A DNA stretch of 64,000 nucleotides from Cristatella mucedo (lineage: Eukaryota; Bryozoa; Phylactolaemata; Cristatellidae), in NCBI GenBank assembly GCA_009760855.2, contig WPIO01000069.1, positions 1,140,501 to 1,204,500 of the forward strand, read 5' to 3'. Below are positions 1 to 10,299 of the stretch, piece after piece. The position numbers were made by a program, and so were the translations under genes. The notes beneath the pieces were generated by a model. That model did no database searches, was not told where the DNA came from, and saw only the letters and a program-made list of their open reading frames with translations. Position 1 is the stretch's first letter. Each line of letters begins with the position of its first letter.

Positions 1-121
1 AGCAGCTTCTCACCATTTGGTGCGACACATGACTGCTGGCATGACTCTGATTACTTGCCGAGAACCTCTGGTCTTGAGTATAAGGAACAACCTGACTTCA
101 GCCTTTGCTGCAGCGTTGCGG
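1..121 (+). CDS. CNOT1: CNOT1 exon a (partial at window edge)
   Basis: Reading from base 2 gives the conserved stretch ending [13 protein letters not shown] followed by an Ala-rich helix and LR. This is the end of the DUF3819/CNOT9-binding region. It ends at a GTAGGT donor, phase 0. Its beginning is cut off by the window. Confidence 0.93.
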
Positions 122-3100
122 GTAGGTCTACTGAAACTTGACTTGCCTACTCCTTGATTGTTCGAATAATATTCAGTCTTCAGCATGGTTTATTACTGGG
201 GCTTCTCCAGTGCTTATGCGTGCTCACACTGCATGCTGCCACTAACCACATTTGCATGCTGACCTTGTGCATGTCACCCCTAACCATATTATTCATTTTT
301 TTCAAGCATGATTTTACTTACCATTCAATTGCATTTCCCTTTGCAGCAAATGTAAAGCGCCTAGAAAGACTGAGGGCGCTTTATCAAGTGCAATATTATT
401 ATGATGACTTGTACATTGCCAACCTGTTTATTTCTACAGGGTGCTGTTGCCCAGCCATCAAAGGAGTCAATTGAACTTGCTGCTCAAATGTTGGCTCAAG
501 ACAACGTAGATCTTGCTTGTGCTTATCTGCAAAAAATGGCGGTCGAAAAAGCTATACCCGAGCTGGACAAAAGGCTATTACCCGTGAGTAGTTGACTCCT
601 CGCTTTGAAGAGCTGTCAATGAACTGTTTTTTTCCATCTCGTTCCATAACCCCTCCCCCCGAAACCCGTGTTCTCCCTTCAGAAATGTTCCGATGTTTCT
701 ATTTATGATGTGATAACATTAATTTAGTGTTGTACAAAAATCTCGTCACTTGAAGCCCCTCATATGTTGTTCTTCAGTGGCTGGAAAACTTGGTCTATCT
801 GCGACTCAAATTTAATATAATATAAAATATAAAAATATAATTCATTCATATAGCACCCCAAGAGAACTTAATCTCTATTCAGGCGCTTCAAATATGCCTC
901 GGGGCTCAAGCCCACGACCTCCGTCAGACCTTGGTCGGGGCGAGCACCTTAACCTCTAGACCAGACCAGCTAATGCTTATGAATAAACGGGCTGTGCACG
1001 TATCTATTGACAAACGAAATTTTCCGCTAATCTGCTTAAAGATCGTTTTCGATGGAATCTTGCTGGGCAGGTCGTAGACTGTGGAACTCACTTCCACAAT
1101 TCTTATGTAACGACATCTACCTTCTGCTATTGACAGTGGCACATCCTTTTACTGTGCTCGGGAAAACTTCAGCATAGCAGCCACGCCAGTCCTCGTGGCT
1201 TTGTGGATTTATGATTAAATATGCATTAAAAATGCAAATAATTTGTGACCAAACTTTTGTTGGCCACTTCTTGCTCGCTGCTCTGCATTGTGTGCCGGGA
1301 ATTTCCAAACCCACAGGCTAATATAATTCATTTGTATAGCATCTTAAGAGGACTTATTATAATGTAACAATACTAATAATACATTTGTAGCACATTCAAA
1401 GAACTTAATCTCTTTCTAAGTGCTTTACATTTGCTGCAAAGGAAGCATGATCGAATGGTCTGCGGAAGCATGCTCAAGAAACAAGATCGTCGTGGTTAGG
1501 GGTAACATCACAGGGTCAGCATGCAGATGGTTAGTGGCATCATGCACTGTGTCAATACGATTAAGTGCATAAAGGACGAATCTCAGGTACCCACTGAATG
1601 CCGTGATAAATATACGTGTTTTTAGTTTTTTTTTTAATGTGGATAAGTTGAGAGATGTCGTGGCGCAAGTCGTGAGTGAGTTCCAGGCTTTGGGAGCATA
1701 CGAGAACTAAACGTACGGTCTCCAAAGGATTTGAGGTTTGTACGAGGTATGGGTAAGCATTTAGATTCCGAAAAGCAGGCGGTACGGGGCTTAGCCTTGT
1801 GAAGCAGTAGATCTTATAGGTAAGCTGGAGCCAAGGGATCAAGGGACCTAAAAGTGAGTAACAAAACCTTGAAGTCGATGCATTGCTACATTGGAAGCCA
1901 GTGCAGCTCGGTGAGAAGTGTTGAGATGTGGTAACTGCTACGCTCACGGCAGAGAAGCATAGCTGCCGAGTTTTGCACAATCTGGAAGCACCTGAGTGTA
2001 CAGCCCACTAGACTGGCAAGCAGTGAGTTACAGAAGTCAAGACGGGATGTCAGAAATGCATGGACCAATTTAGATGTGTTATCTCTGTCTAAATAAGCCC
2101 GAATTTTCTAAATAAGTCCGAATTTTAGCAACGTTGTTCAACAGAAAGTGTGCCGACTTGACTGTGGAGCTGATGTGGTCTCCTAATAATAAGGGTCACT
2201 TTGGAACAGGACACCTAGATTTCGTGCAGATCCACCACGAGAGCCAATTTTGAGCATATGCCTTTTAAATTCTTAACAACACTTGGTTTGCCCATAACTA
2301 TCACGTTGGTTTTTATCATCATTCAATTTAAGGAACTTTGCTGCCATCCGTATGTGGATGTCATTAATACATGCATCAAGGGAGTAGAGATAATTCGATG
2401 TGCTGGAGGGCTATAATCTAATCCCCACGACCTAGGTCATCAAACACATTCGCCTTAACATTTGTAAAGGCATGCACCTTAACCACTGCATTCGACTTGA
2501 TAAACGTGCACTTACCATGTCTTGCCTGCCTTGTTGTGTTAGCTCCGAACCAGTGACCTTGTTATGTCACCCATGTTATTTCATGTCATGTATCTCCGTC
2601 TGTAACTCCACAAAGTCATAAAGACCATGTGGGGGTTAAGCAGGGGAGTTTTGTATAGCGCACTCACAGTCTAAGCGGCTTTCGGTACGCATTCGGTAGC
2701 CAACAGACTTCGTCTCACGCAACAAAGAGAAAGTGGGAAACATAGCAGAGTCGGAAGAGCAGTTGAGGTAGTGAGTAGCATAGAAGTATCATCTCAGGAC
2801 CGTTGAAAAGGATGTGCCATAGTCAGCAGTAGGAGAGTCGTTGCATAAGAATTGTGGAGGCGAGTTCCACAGTCTAGGACCTGCAGAGCTAAAGCTTCTG
2901 TCGCCAACTGTCTTTATGTTGCCACTTGTATCAGGATTTTGAACTTCGTCAACAAGCAAGACAGGAAGGTCGCCGATACTGTGATCCTGAGTCAGTGGCT
3001 TATCATAACGAACGAATGCCTGAGGCTCTGCGCCTTCGTGTCGGAGGCTCGGCCAGCGTGCAACAGTTAGCCGTGTATGACGAATTTGCTCGACAAATCC

Positions 3101-6100
3101 CAGGCTTCTTGGCAGGTGGTGATACAGCTGACCAGATGCAGCTGTTTTGCCCACGCTCAACTGGCCAAGTAAGGACAGCTGGCTCAGTAGTGTTCTCCAT
3201 TTGCTCTGCTCATGCCTTTGGTGTCTGTGCTTACATTAAATCACTTTCTGCTTCTGTTTAAAAGGTTCACGGCCCTGAAGAGGCTGCATCAATATTTGAT
3301 AGACTTGCACGTGAAGTAGACACCGCCTTGCATCGGCACCAGCAGTCGCAGCAGAATACTTTATCTGCTCACCTCGACTTATTACATTCGTTACAAGACG
3401 CGATACTCAGTGCGCGCACTTCGAAGGACGTGCTATCAGCTGGAGCATTGCTATTACACCATGTATGTTTGCTGCTGGTTCTTTCTATTATACGCATTAT
3501 AAACACCGATCATCGAGTGCCGGACAATTTTGCTGTTATCTTATTTTCCGTAGGTGATAGATGGATTTCTGAAAGGCTGTTCGGTCAATACGGGTGACAC
3601 AGATTTGGCTTCCTCATTCCGGGAATGTCATTTGCTCATACTCAAGGAACTGCAGGATCAACGTGCCTTTGGACCCCAGTGGACCAACAAGCAGATTACT
3701 CGGTATTGTAGGACGTGCCGTGGAAGCAAATTATTGTCGATGTCGCTCGTGTATTTATCTCTGTCTAACTCAGCAAAGCCTTTGCTTATGTTGTTCAGTT
3801 TCACCTGGTTCTGTCGTACTAAGCTCTGCTTTTTTGCTTGGCATTGTAATATCCGATTGCTCTGCTGAGTGCGACCGGTATGTATACTTATTTGGTGTGC
3901 TGGTTAAGTTCATGATCTTAATCATGCTTGCTTGTTGTGCTTTTGCCAGGTATATCGTTGACTGTCGGGAAGATTACAAGTATAACGTTGATGCAGTAGC
4001 TACGCTTATAAGATCTGGCTTCCTCAACCTCCAGTTGTACGATCAGGCAGTAGCAGCATCGATGGAGAATGGACTGAACTATTCAGCTGTTGTGTTTGCC
4101 ATGCAGCTTGTGCAACGGCTTGTTCTGGATGAAAGAGGTGTTGGGCCGTCTGGTAGCAGCTCGATGAGCGGTACCGTCTATGTCAGTGAAGCTGATTTCT
4201 ATAACACCATTGAGAGTCTCGCTCGCCTGTCAACTATGCAGCGGCAAGCACCTGAGGGGTGAGGCCAATTCTGCAATGATGCTCAGCAAAAGTCAGCTGC
4301 TTTTCTTCACCGTTGTTGTTGCTTTGCCATTATGTTCATACCTACATGATCACTTGTTTGTAACCATGATGAACAAGTCTTAAACCTAGCTTCGTTCACT
4401 TAATGTTTCTTGGTGCTTACTGACCTCACTATTCTAGTTGTTATTCCTTTGTGACTTCTCGTAGGTATTTATCCTTACGTGAGGTGCTCAACTGCAAACG
4501 AACGTGCTTTCCACACTGACGACATTTACTCTTTTTGAAGCATTTACATTTTCTTTGGACAATGTAAATGGTGAACCGTAATGGCTCACTAGGTAAGGCG
4601 GTTGCTTTTCACGACCTTGTCCCCGAGGTCGTGGGTTTGAATCCTGTGGTGGGCGATCCTTTATCGCCGCTGCAAGCGGTGGTGATAGCCGTCAAGGCTC
4701 TTCTGTCGCTATACAAAAAGAGGCTGTTAAATCAGCTAGTATTTATTTATTTAAATAGCATTCTTATTCGGTAATAAGTTAACATCATTTTCAAGATTTG
4801 GCTTCCATATTCCGGCAATGTCATTTGCTCATACTCAAGGAACTGCAGGATCAACGTGCCTTTGGATCCTAGTGGACCAATGAGCAGATTACCGGTTATT
4901 GCTGGACGTGCTGCTGGAAGCAAGTGATTATGGATGCTATCTCTGTATATATATCTGTCTAACTCTGCAAAGCCTTTGCTGATGTCGTTCAGTTTCATTG
5001 GGTTCTGTAGTAGTAAGCTCTGTTTTTTTTTTTTTTTTTTTTTGGTTTGATATACTGATTAACTTCGATTGATGTTGAAACCAACTTCGTTACCAAGGGT
5101 TGGCAAAGTGCATGACCCTTTTTTGCTATTGTGTTTGTTACAGGTTTGTTTAGTTTGACTACTTCATACTCAAGTCTGATCACCAATATTTGCTTCCCCG
5201 ATTCCTCTTTTTGTTTTCCAAAATGTTCACTCACTTTTTTTTATAGCTCAATAGCTTTCATTGATCCTAGCCTAAGTGTAAGGTGCTCACACTTCAAGAC
5301 CCAGATCGTTAGTTTTTGCCCTGCATCAGGTGATTCTGTATTTCTCTTGTAAGTGGGATTGATAGCTACTCTCTATTTATTGCAATCTGCCCTCCTGTCA
5401 CTATATAAATTAGGCCATCGAATCAGCTGACCTTTTCATCGGAAACGGTCTTGTACGACTCAATGGGCCTGCTTCATACTGGATGGTGCTTTTAACCTGC
5501 AGGCTTCCGAGCTTGGTCGATGCTATACGACAGCAAAACGATGGAGGCCTTTTTGCCAGTGGTGGATCCACCAGTGGCCCTGCAACAAGCATGCAAATGC
5601 AATCGGGCATTAATCAGGCGTCACGCGAATTCGATGATCCTCCGGGCTTACACGAAAAGACAGAGTACTTGCTGCGTGAGTGGGTTAGCATGTACCACTC
5701 ACCACATTCTGGCCGAGACAGCTCTAAAGCTTTTCCAGCCTTTGTCTCTCAGGTAAGTCCCAGGCTGTGCTATCCCTATCAAACCTTTGCCTCGTCTATC
5801 TGTTACTCGGTACACTGCATAGAAGCTGCGGTGAAGAATGTTAGGTTTTTTACAGCCATTTTTAAAGCAGGCTACGTCTGCGAATTGAATGCATCAACTT
5901 TACTAGTCTAGCGACCTTGTAGAATCTTCTTGCATAATATTTGTCTGTGCTGCAAATGTAAATTGCCTAGAAAGAGATTGAGCTCTCTACAGGCACCTAA
6001 TCAGGTGTATTATTATTATTTTTTTGCTGTCTGAAGACAGCATTAACAAGTACCTATGTCTGTGGCTTCTTATAGCTGGTAGCTTTCTCGATGTAAGTGT

Positions 6101-9100
6101 CAGTGTAATCTGCACAGAGTAAATGGGTGTTACACGACAAAAGCCTAAGTGGCCTTTGGTACGCTTGCCAACAGTCTTAATCTCAAGCAACAAAGAGGAA
6201 GTGGTAAACATAGCTGAGTCTGAAGGGCAGTTGAGAATGTGTATGGCAAGGAAGTAACATCTCAGGGCGGCTGGTAAGGATGTGCCACTGTCTCAGTAGC
6301 AGTGGAGTAGGTGCTTATTTTTAGGTTCAATACTAGCTGGCCGGTTATGCAATGGGGTGTCCTTTTTTAACAGATGCATCAGCAAGGAATTCTCAAGACA
6401 GACGATCTTGTAACACGCTTTTTTCGTCTGTGCACGGAGATGTGTGCTGACATCTGCTATCGTGCGCTGGCCGAGCAGTCTTCGGCACACAGCTCTCAGT
6501 CGCTAGTTCGTGCCAAGTGCTTTCACACGCTGGATGCCTATGTACGTCTGATAACTCTGCTGGTCAAGCACTCGGGCGAGCCGGGCAGCACAGTCACCAA
6601 GGTCAATCTACTGAACAAGGTGAGCCAGCCTTCGTCTGTCACTGTTCGTGCCAGATGGTGTACCGTCCATTTTGCAAAGCTATTGCTGTAGCGTCAGATG
6701 AAACCTGACACACTTGTAGGTCTGCGGCATTGTGGCCGGAGTCCTGCTGCAGGACCATGATGCACGCCAGACTGACTTCCAACAGCTACCGTACCATCGC
6801 ATTTTCATAATGCTCTTCATCGAGCTCAATGCTGCTGACCAGATGCTTGAGAGCATCAACTTCCAGGTTTTGACTGCTTTTTGGTCAGTAATGATTTTGA
6901 TCAGCTGTGTGAAAATCTAGGCTGTTACACTTCGGTTGCTGTCTGAAGTGAACCGAGCTTTTGCAGATGAGCCCAGATGTTTATGAGCCATGTTCATTGA
7001 ATTGTCTTTACAGTGGTGTTGTAAAATGCATGTCATGCGTGAGGAGACTACGAAAGACCCTGCTTGCACAGTACTTTTATACGTCGATTGTGCAATTTGC
7101 TTAGGGTGGTCTCACTTCATGTGGGTGCAGGCATTTGGTTGCCACGGACAGCACCATTTTTGCATTCTGTCGTTGCAGCCACACTTACCATGCCGTGAGG
7201 CCTGCCAAAGCACCAGGCTTTGCCTATGCTTGGTTGGAGCTGATCTCCCATCGTGTCTTCATTGGTCGGATGCTATCATTGACTCCTCAGCAGAAAGTAA
7301 TGCTGCTACTTCGGCAGCGCTTGTTCGGCTGGTGGCCGATGGGTGCATGCTGATAATAGAAGCTGTGACCATGCGCAAACTGGTTTTTTGTAGGCATGGG
7401 GAATGTATGCTCATCTGCTGTCCAATTTGTTTAAGTTCTTAGCTCCATTCCTTCGGAATGCCGAGCTTACTAAGCCAATGCAGACCCTTTACAAGGTGAC
7501 TCAGTCGCAGCAAACTGACGCAAGTAGTCGGAAAAATTCAAATGTACGCATTTCAAATAGACAATCCCAAATCAAGCCTCTGCCTATCTTTCAGGGTACT
7601 CTGCGTGTACTGCTGGTGCTTCTGCACGACTTTCCGGAGTTTCTCTGCGATTATCACTATGTCTTCTGTGATAACATTCCTCCAAACTGCATTCAAATGA
7701 GGAACCTGATTCTGAGTGCCTTTCCTCGAAATATGCGGCTGCCTGATCCATTTACACCGAACCTCAAGGTGAGCTTTGCTATCAGAATGCTTCTTGTCGA
7801 AGCCTTGCCAGCCTTTGCAGTACTCCGAGTTCTACGTGTCTTCTCCAAAAATTCGCCCAGGTGGACATGCTTGCTGAAATCGGTAATCCACCAAGGATAA
7901 TGATGGCGAACTTTGCGGCAACCATTCAGCCATCGAGCTTCAAGCGCGACCTAGACTCGTATCTGAAGACACGCTCACCAGTCTCTCTCCTGGCCGAGCT
8001 TCGCAGCAATCTGCAGGTTGAAACTAGTGTTCTTCACTGCTGCTGGCGTTTGCTTCACAAAGCGAGGCTATGCATTGTATATCCGTATGCATGTCGCTTG
8101 TCTGTGCGTCAGGCAGTTGTCATGTTGTCTTGCTGATTTTGCTTAACCATTAAGGTCGTTTATCTATTGTAGGCCAATGCTGAGCCAGGCAGCCGGTACA
8201 ATATACCTTTGATCAATGCTGTGGTACTGTACGTGGGTACACAAGCTATCCAGCACGTTCAGAGCAAGATGCAGACTCCAACCATAACAACCGTTGAGCA
8301 CACGCCTTACATGGACATCTTCCAGAATCTGGCTGTTGACCTTGACACAGAAGGTAGTGACCAAATTTGTTGAGCTATTTGCCTTTTTTCCTTGTCATGG
8401 CAGTAGGTAGTTAATGTCAACGAGCAGCTGTCGACCGTAGTATGTCCGTTGATGGTCACTGCATATGTACTTGGCGCTCGTGGTTTTTCGTGAAATGAAG
8501 CATTATAAAATGGTCATACATTACACGTGTAGGTCGGTACTTGTTCCTGAATGCACTAGCCAATCAGCTTCGATATCCGAACAGTCACACACACTACTTC
8601 AGCTGTGCTCTGCTGCACTTGTTTGCCAAGGGGAATAAAGAGGCAGTGCAAGAGCAGATTACACGGTAAGACAAGACTAGTGTGAAAATCATGTGTTCAT
8701 CCCACTGCTATTCCGAACTGAGCAAGTGCAATGTTTAGTGCTTGTGCTAGCCGATTAAGTGGATCTTAACGCTCGCATTCTTTACCTGCCACTGAGCTGT
8801 ACTGCTACAGGCGAGCTCATGTGAGTTTTGACAAGCTGCCTTTGCCTTTTCATATTTCACCCTTTGTCGTGGATCAACAGTATAATTGCTTGCTAAGCAT
8901 CTTGTGAGGCCCCTGGTTCTATTTAGACCCGATTACGGATACACTATTAGAAGGCTGCTGTGAAATGTTAGCAAGCTTTGACTATTAGTAATGGACATAA
9001 GTTGGTATGTAAAACCAAGAAATTGTAGTCACGGGTGTATTTTGCATAATAATCTGCAAAGGTAACCTGTTAGTCAAGGAATACTGACCACAATTCTACC

Positions 9101-9934
9101 GACCCACGAGGCCTGCCAGTATTTTTGACTAATACCAGCTACAACTTGAAGCTGATTTATTCTTGAGCTACTACGAATCTCCTACTGCGAACTTGACCAC
9201 GTCTTTTTTCAGACAGGGTGCATTGGTACTTCTAGGACGCTTTGTCAGCAATCTGTATGATCTCTCGCATGGTTCGGCTATGTGTCTTACTTGCCTATGT
9301 AGTCTGTTAACACTACAATTCGTTGTCTTTCTGACGGCTATAGAAAACTGTCAGTTGCAACACGTGCTACACATGCTATTGCTTTCGTGGTTTGAACCAG
9401 GCACATTGAGTTATTCATTTATTGTAGCTTATAAGTTGCCACCTATGTTACAAAGAGCGATTTTAGGCATTCTGCAAATCCGATTCAAGCATAGTTATTT
9501 TACTAAATATTCAATCAATACTGGGTATATAAAAATGCTAGGTTAGTGACGACTTTGCTCTTGGGGTTTCCTACGTCCTGTCCTGTAGCTGCCTTCTCTG
9601 ATGTTGTTGTGACCGGGTCTTTACTGCCCGGCTGTGATGGACTGCTAGCTGTTCAGTGAAAGTAAATATATACCATCTTAACTTGCCTTTCAGAGTGCTT
9701 CTGGAGCGTCTTATTGTGAATCGTCCTCACCCGTGGGGCCTTCTCATCACTTTCATCGAGCTGATTAAGAATCCCTTCTACAAGTTCTGGAATCACGATT
9801 TTGTACACTGTGCTCCTGAGATTTCTCGCTTGTTTGAATCCGTCGCTCGTTCGTGCTCACAGCCACGCCAAGGCATGCCACCGTCGTCGGGTTCCGTGTC
9901 GTCACACCAGCATGATCAAATGGAAATCCATTAG
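1..9934 (+). CDS. CNOT1: CNOT1, CCR4-NOT complex subunit 1 (C-terminal 16 exons, 5' partial)
   Basis: CNOT1 is the large scaffold of the cytoplasmic CCR4-NOT complex, which removes poly(A) tails and represses mRNAs. Coding exons seen: 1-121, 440-583, 2935-3168, 3265-3462, 3554-3702, 3950-4258, 5503-5752, 6374-6619, 6720-6883, 7179-7296, 7394-7495, 7595-7768, 7861-8016, 8173-8353, 8533-8665 and 9694-9934. Joined in frame they give 972 codons and a TAG, with matching phases at every junction. The translation follows animal CNOT1: the end of the CNOT9-binding (DUF3819) region, then the connector, then the Not1 superfamily homology domain that binds CNOT2/CNOT3. Conserved blocks include [14 protein letters not shown] and [19 protein letters not shown]. 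The 5' part of the gene lies outside the window. No frameshift or lost exon is seen. Confidence 0.97.
205..405 (+). mobile_element. LINE family A 3' end
   Basis: 3' UTR with the GCATGCTGAC-type repeats, then AAATGTAAAGCGCCTAG and the closing ATTATTAT tail. It lies in the CNOT1 intron after the first exon, sense orientation. Confidence 0.75.
440..583 (+). CDS. CNOT1: CNOT1 exon b
   Basis: Acceptor TTTCTACAG and donor GTGAGT, phase 0 on both sides, 48 codons. It encodes [10 protein letters not shown] and [14 protein letters not shown], matching the conserved CNOT1 helices at the end of DUF3819. Confidence 0.95.
850..965 (-). mobile_element. SINE2 (tRNA-derived, LINE-A-like tail)
   Basis: On the minus strand: tRNA-like head with B box close to GTGGGCTTGAGCCC, then a tail with TAGAGATTAAGTTCTC and GGTGCTATA. 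Confidence 0.7.
1020..1150 (+). mobile_element. LINE family B fragment
   Basis: Encodes remnants of [15 protein letters not shown], the conserved C-terminal block of family B. Strongly truncated at both ends. Confidence 0.55.
1375..2405 (-). mobile_element. LINE family A, 5'-truncated
   Basis: Minus-strand copy with 3' tail, 3' UTR and degraded reverse transcriptase C-terminus ([19 protein letters not shown]), several frameshifts. Lies in a CNOT1 intron, antisense to the gene. Confidence 0.8.
2578..2916 (-). mobile_element. LINE family B 3' fragment abutting CNOT1 exon c
   Basis: Carries [16 protein letters not shown] and the 3' UTR on the minus strand. Similarity to the copy at 31.26-32.47 kb stops 18 nt before the exon. 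Confidence 0.8.
2935..3168 (+). CDS. CNOT1: CNOT1 exon c
   Basis: 78 codons, phase 0 at both ends, donor GTAAGG. It encodes [12 protein letters not shown] and [15 protein letters not shown], typical of the region joining DUF3819 to the connector. Only 18 nt of non-repeat intron precede it. A LINE family B fragment abuts that, so the branch point and part of the pyrimidine tract probably come from repeat sequence. Confidence 0.95.
3265..3462 (+). CDS. CNOT1: CNOT1 exon d
   Basis: 66 codons, phase 0/0, acceptor TTTAAAAG and donor GTATGT. It encodes the His/Gln-rich helix ([19 protein letters not shown]) and [18 protein letters not shown] of the connector domain. This part is less conserved than its neighbours, as expected for this region of CNOT1. 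Confidence 0.9.
3554..3702 (+). CDS. CNOT1: CNOT1 exon e
   Basis: Phase 0 start after CCGTAG and phase 2 end at a weak GTATTG donor. It encodes [20 protein letters not shown] and NKQITR. A mutated partial copy of this exon and its following intron lies at about 4794-5035. Confidence 0.95.
3950..4258 (+). CDS. CNOT1: CNOT1 exon f
   Basis: Starts in phase 2 after TTTTGCCAG and ends in phase 2 at GTGAGG. It encodes [39 protein letters not shown] and a short Gly/Ser insertion before [15 protein letters not shown]. The insertion looks lineage-specific. Confidence 0.95.
4568..4757 (+). mobile_element. SINE1 (tRNA-derived)
   Basis: A-box-like GGCTCACTAGGTAAGGCGG, B-box-like GTGGGTTTGAATCC, then a body with GCAAGCGGTGGTGATAGCCG and a tail AGCTAGTATTTATTTATTTA. 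Other near-complete copies are at 13.69, 45.9 and 47.36 kb. Confidence 0.8.
4794..5035 (+). pseudogene. Decayed partial duplicate of CNOT1 exon e plus following intron
   Basis: This stretch closely repeats 3602-3838: the 3' two-thirds of exon e, its donor and about 135 bases of the next intron. It sits in the intron between exons f and g, in the same orientation. The copy lacks the acceptor and 5' part of the exon. It has an in-frame TAG where exon e encodes Gln (GPQW), and its donor is changed. It cannot serve as an exon. It ends at a poly(T) run and lies just after a SINE1 copy. Confidence 0.85.
5022..5043 (+). repeat. Poly(T) tract
   Basis: 22 consecutive T at the end of the duplicated CNOT1 exon/intron segment. 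The corresponding site after the original exon has a run of only six T. Confidence 0.9.
5503..5752 (+). CDS. CNOT1: CNOT1 exon g
   Basis: Acceptor TTTTAACCTGCAG, phase 2 in; donor GTAAGT, phase 0 out. It opens with a variable Gly/Ser/Gln linker, then enters the Not1 homology domain at [18 protein letters not shown] and [14 protein letters not shown]. Confidence 0.95.
5945..6030 (+). mobile_element. LINE family A 3' tail
   Basis: Only the terminal stem-loop region (GCCTAGAAAGAGATTGAG) and ATTATTATT tail remain, within a CNOT1 intron. Confidence 0.6.
6105..6295 (-). mobile_element. LINE family B 3' fragment
   Basis: Minus-strand 3' UTR and end of the ORF (matching AAGCGGCTTTCGGTACGC and the conserved CAACAAAGAG block), diverged. 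In the CNOT1 intron before exon h. Confidence 0.6.
6374..6619 (+). CDS. CNOT1: CNOT1 exon h
   Basis: 82 codons, phase 0/0, acceptor TTTTTTAACAG and donor GTGAGC. It starts at [20 protein letters not shown], nearly invariant in animals, and ends [20 protein letters not shown]. Confidence 0.97.
6720..6883 (+). CDS. CNOT1: CNOT1 exon i
   Basis: Phase 0 in, phase 2 out (donor GTCAGT). It encodes [20 protein letters not shown] and [14 protein letters not shown] of the Not1 homology domain. Confidence 0.96.
7179..7296 (+). CDS. CNOT1: CNOT1 exon j
   Basis: Phase 2 in, with the first C completing a Cys codon; phase 0 out at GTAATG. It encodes [20 protein letters not shown] and TPQQK. Confidence 0.96.
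7394..7495 (+). CDS. CNOT1: CNOT1 exon k
   Basis: 34 codons, phase 0/0, acceptor TTTTTTGTAG and donor GTGACT. It encodes [19 protein letters not shown] and [11 protein letters not shown]. Confidence 0.96.
7595..7768 (+). CDS. CNOT1: CNOT1 exon l
   Basis: 58 codons, phase 0/0, acceptor ATCTTTCAG and donor GTGAGC. It encodes [20 protein letters not shown] and [18 protein letters not shown], the most conserved part of the Not1 domain. Confidence 0.97.
7861..8016 (+). CDS. CNOT1: CNOT1 exon m
   Basis: 52 codons, phase 0/0, donor GTTGAA (non-optimal). It encodes [20 protein letters not shown] and LRSNLQ. Confidence 0.95.
8173..8353 (+). CDS. CNOT1: CNOT1 exon n
   Basis: Phase 0 in, phase 1 out. 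It encodes [20 protein letters not shown] and [15 protein letters not shown] of the Not1 homology domain. Confidence 0.96.
8533..8665 (+). CDS. CNOT1: CNOT1 exon o
   Basis: Phase 1 in, phase 2 out at GTAAGA. It encodes [20 protein letters not shown] and AVQEQIT. Confidence 0.97.
8666..9693 (+). other. Last CNOT1 intron, no further feature seen
   Basis: 1028 bases between CNOT1 exons o and p. No repeat family recognised here and no exon-like segment with splice signals was found. Small open frames (such as 9163-9546) look like chance. Confidence 0.6.
9694..9934 (+). CDS. CNOT1: CNOT1 last coding exon p
   Basis: Acceptor TTGCCTTTCAG, phase 2 in; TAG stop at 9932-9934. It encodes [40 protein letters not shown] and a short Ser/His/Gln-rich tail that is probably lineage-specific. 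Confidence 0.97.
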
Positions 9935-10291
9935 TGCAGAATTCAGTACTTCACTGGTGATTGGAACCGGAGCTGTGGTCTAGACACATAGTCTTCAAAG
10001 CATTTTTGATGCCTCCAAGGCATAGCCTGAGTGTATTATAGACCTGCTGTATATTGCTTTTTTACTCGTCTGGTCGTCTGTACGTACAGGTGCCATACAG
10101 GTGCTGCTGCTGTCTCTGCTTATTTGTGCAAGGGGTCACCACAGTCTGAAGCATATTTTTGAATCTAGCCGCAAACTGCTCTACATGGCTTTGAGTCGTG
10201 GGGAGTGCTTGCTGAGTCAGGTGGGCCCAGCTTAGTAGTGCTACACTTGACTACATTTACTGTATGAACAGTGCACCTGTGGTTTATGCTA

Positions 10292-10297
10292 ATTAAA
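10292..10297 (+). terminator. Possible CNOT1 poly(A) signal (ATTAAA variant)
   Basis: No AATAAA was seen soon after the CNOT1 stop. ATTAAA about 360 bases downstream is the best candidate. This is inference only; the true 3' end needs transcript data. Confidence 0.3.
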
Positions 10298-10299
10298 TG

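Noticed and set aside
2926-3261. Continuation of the CNOT1 exon c frame past 3168
   Set aside because: A GTAAGG donor at 3169 and loss of CNOT1 similarity show the frame enters an intron.
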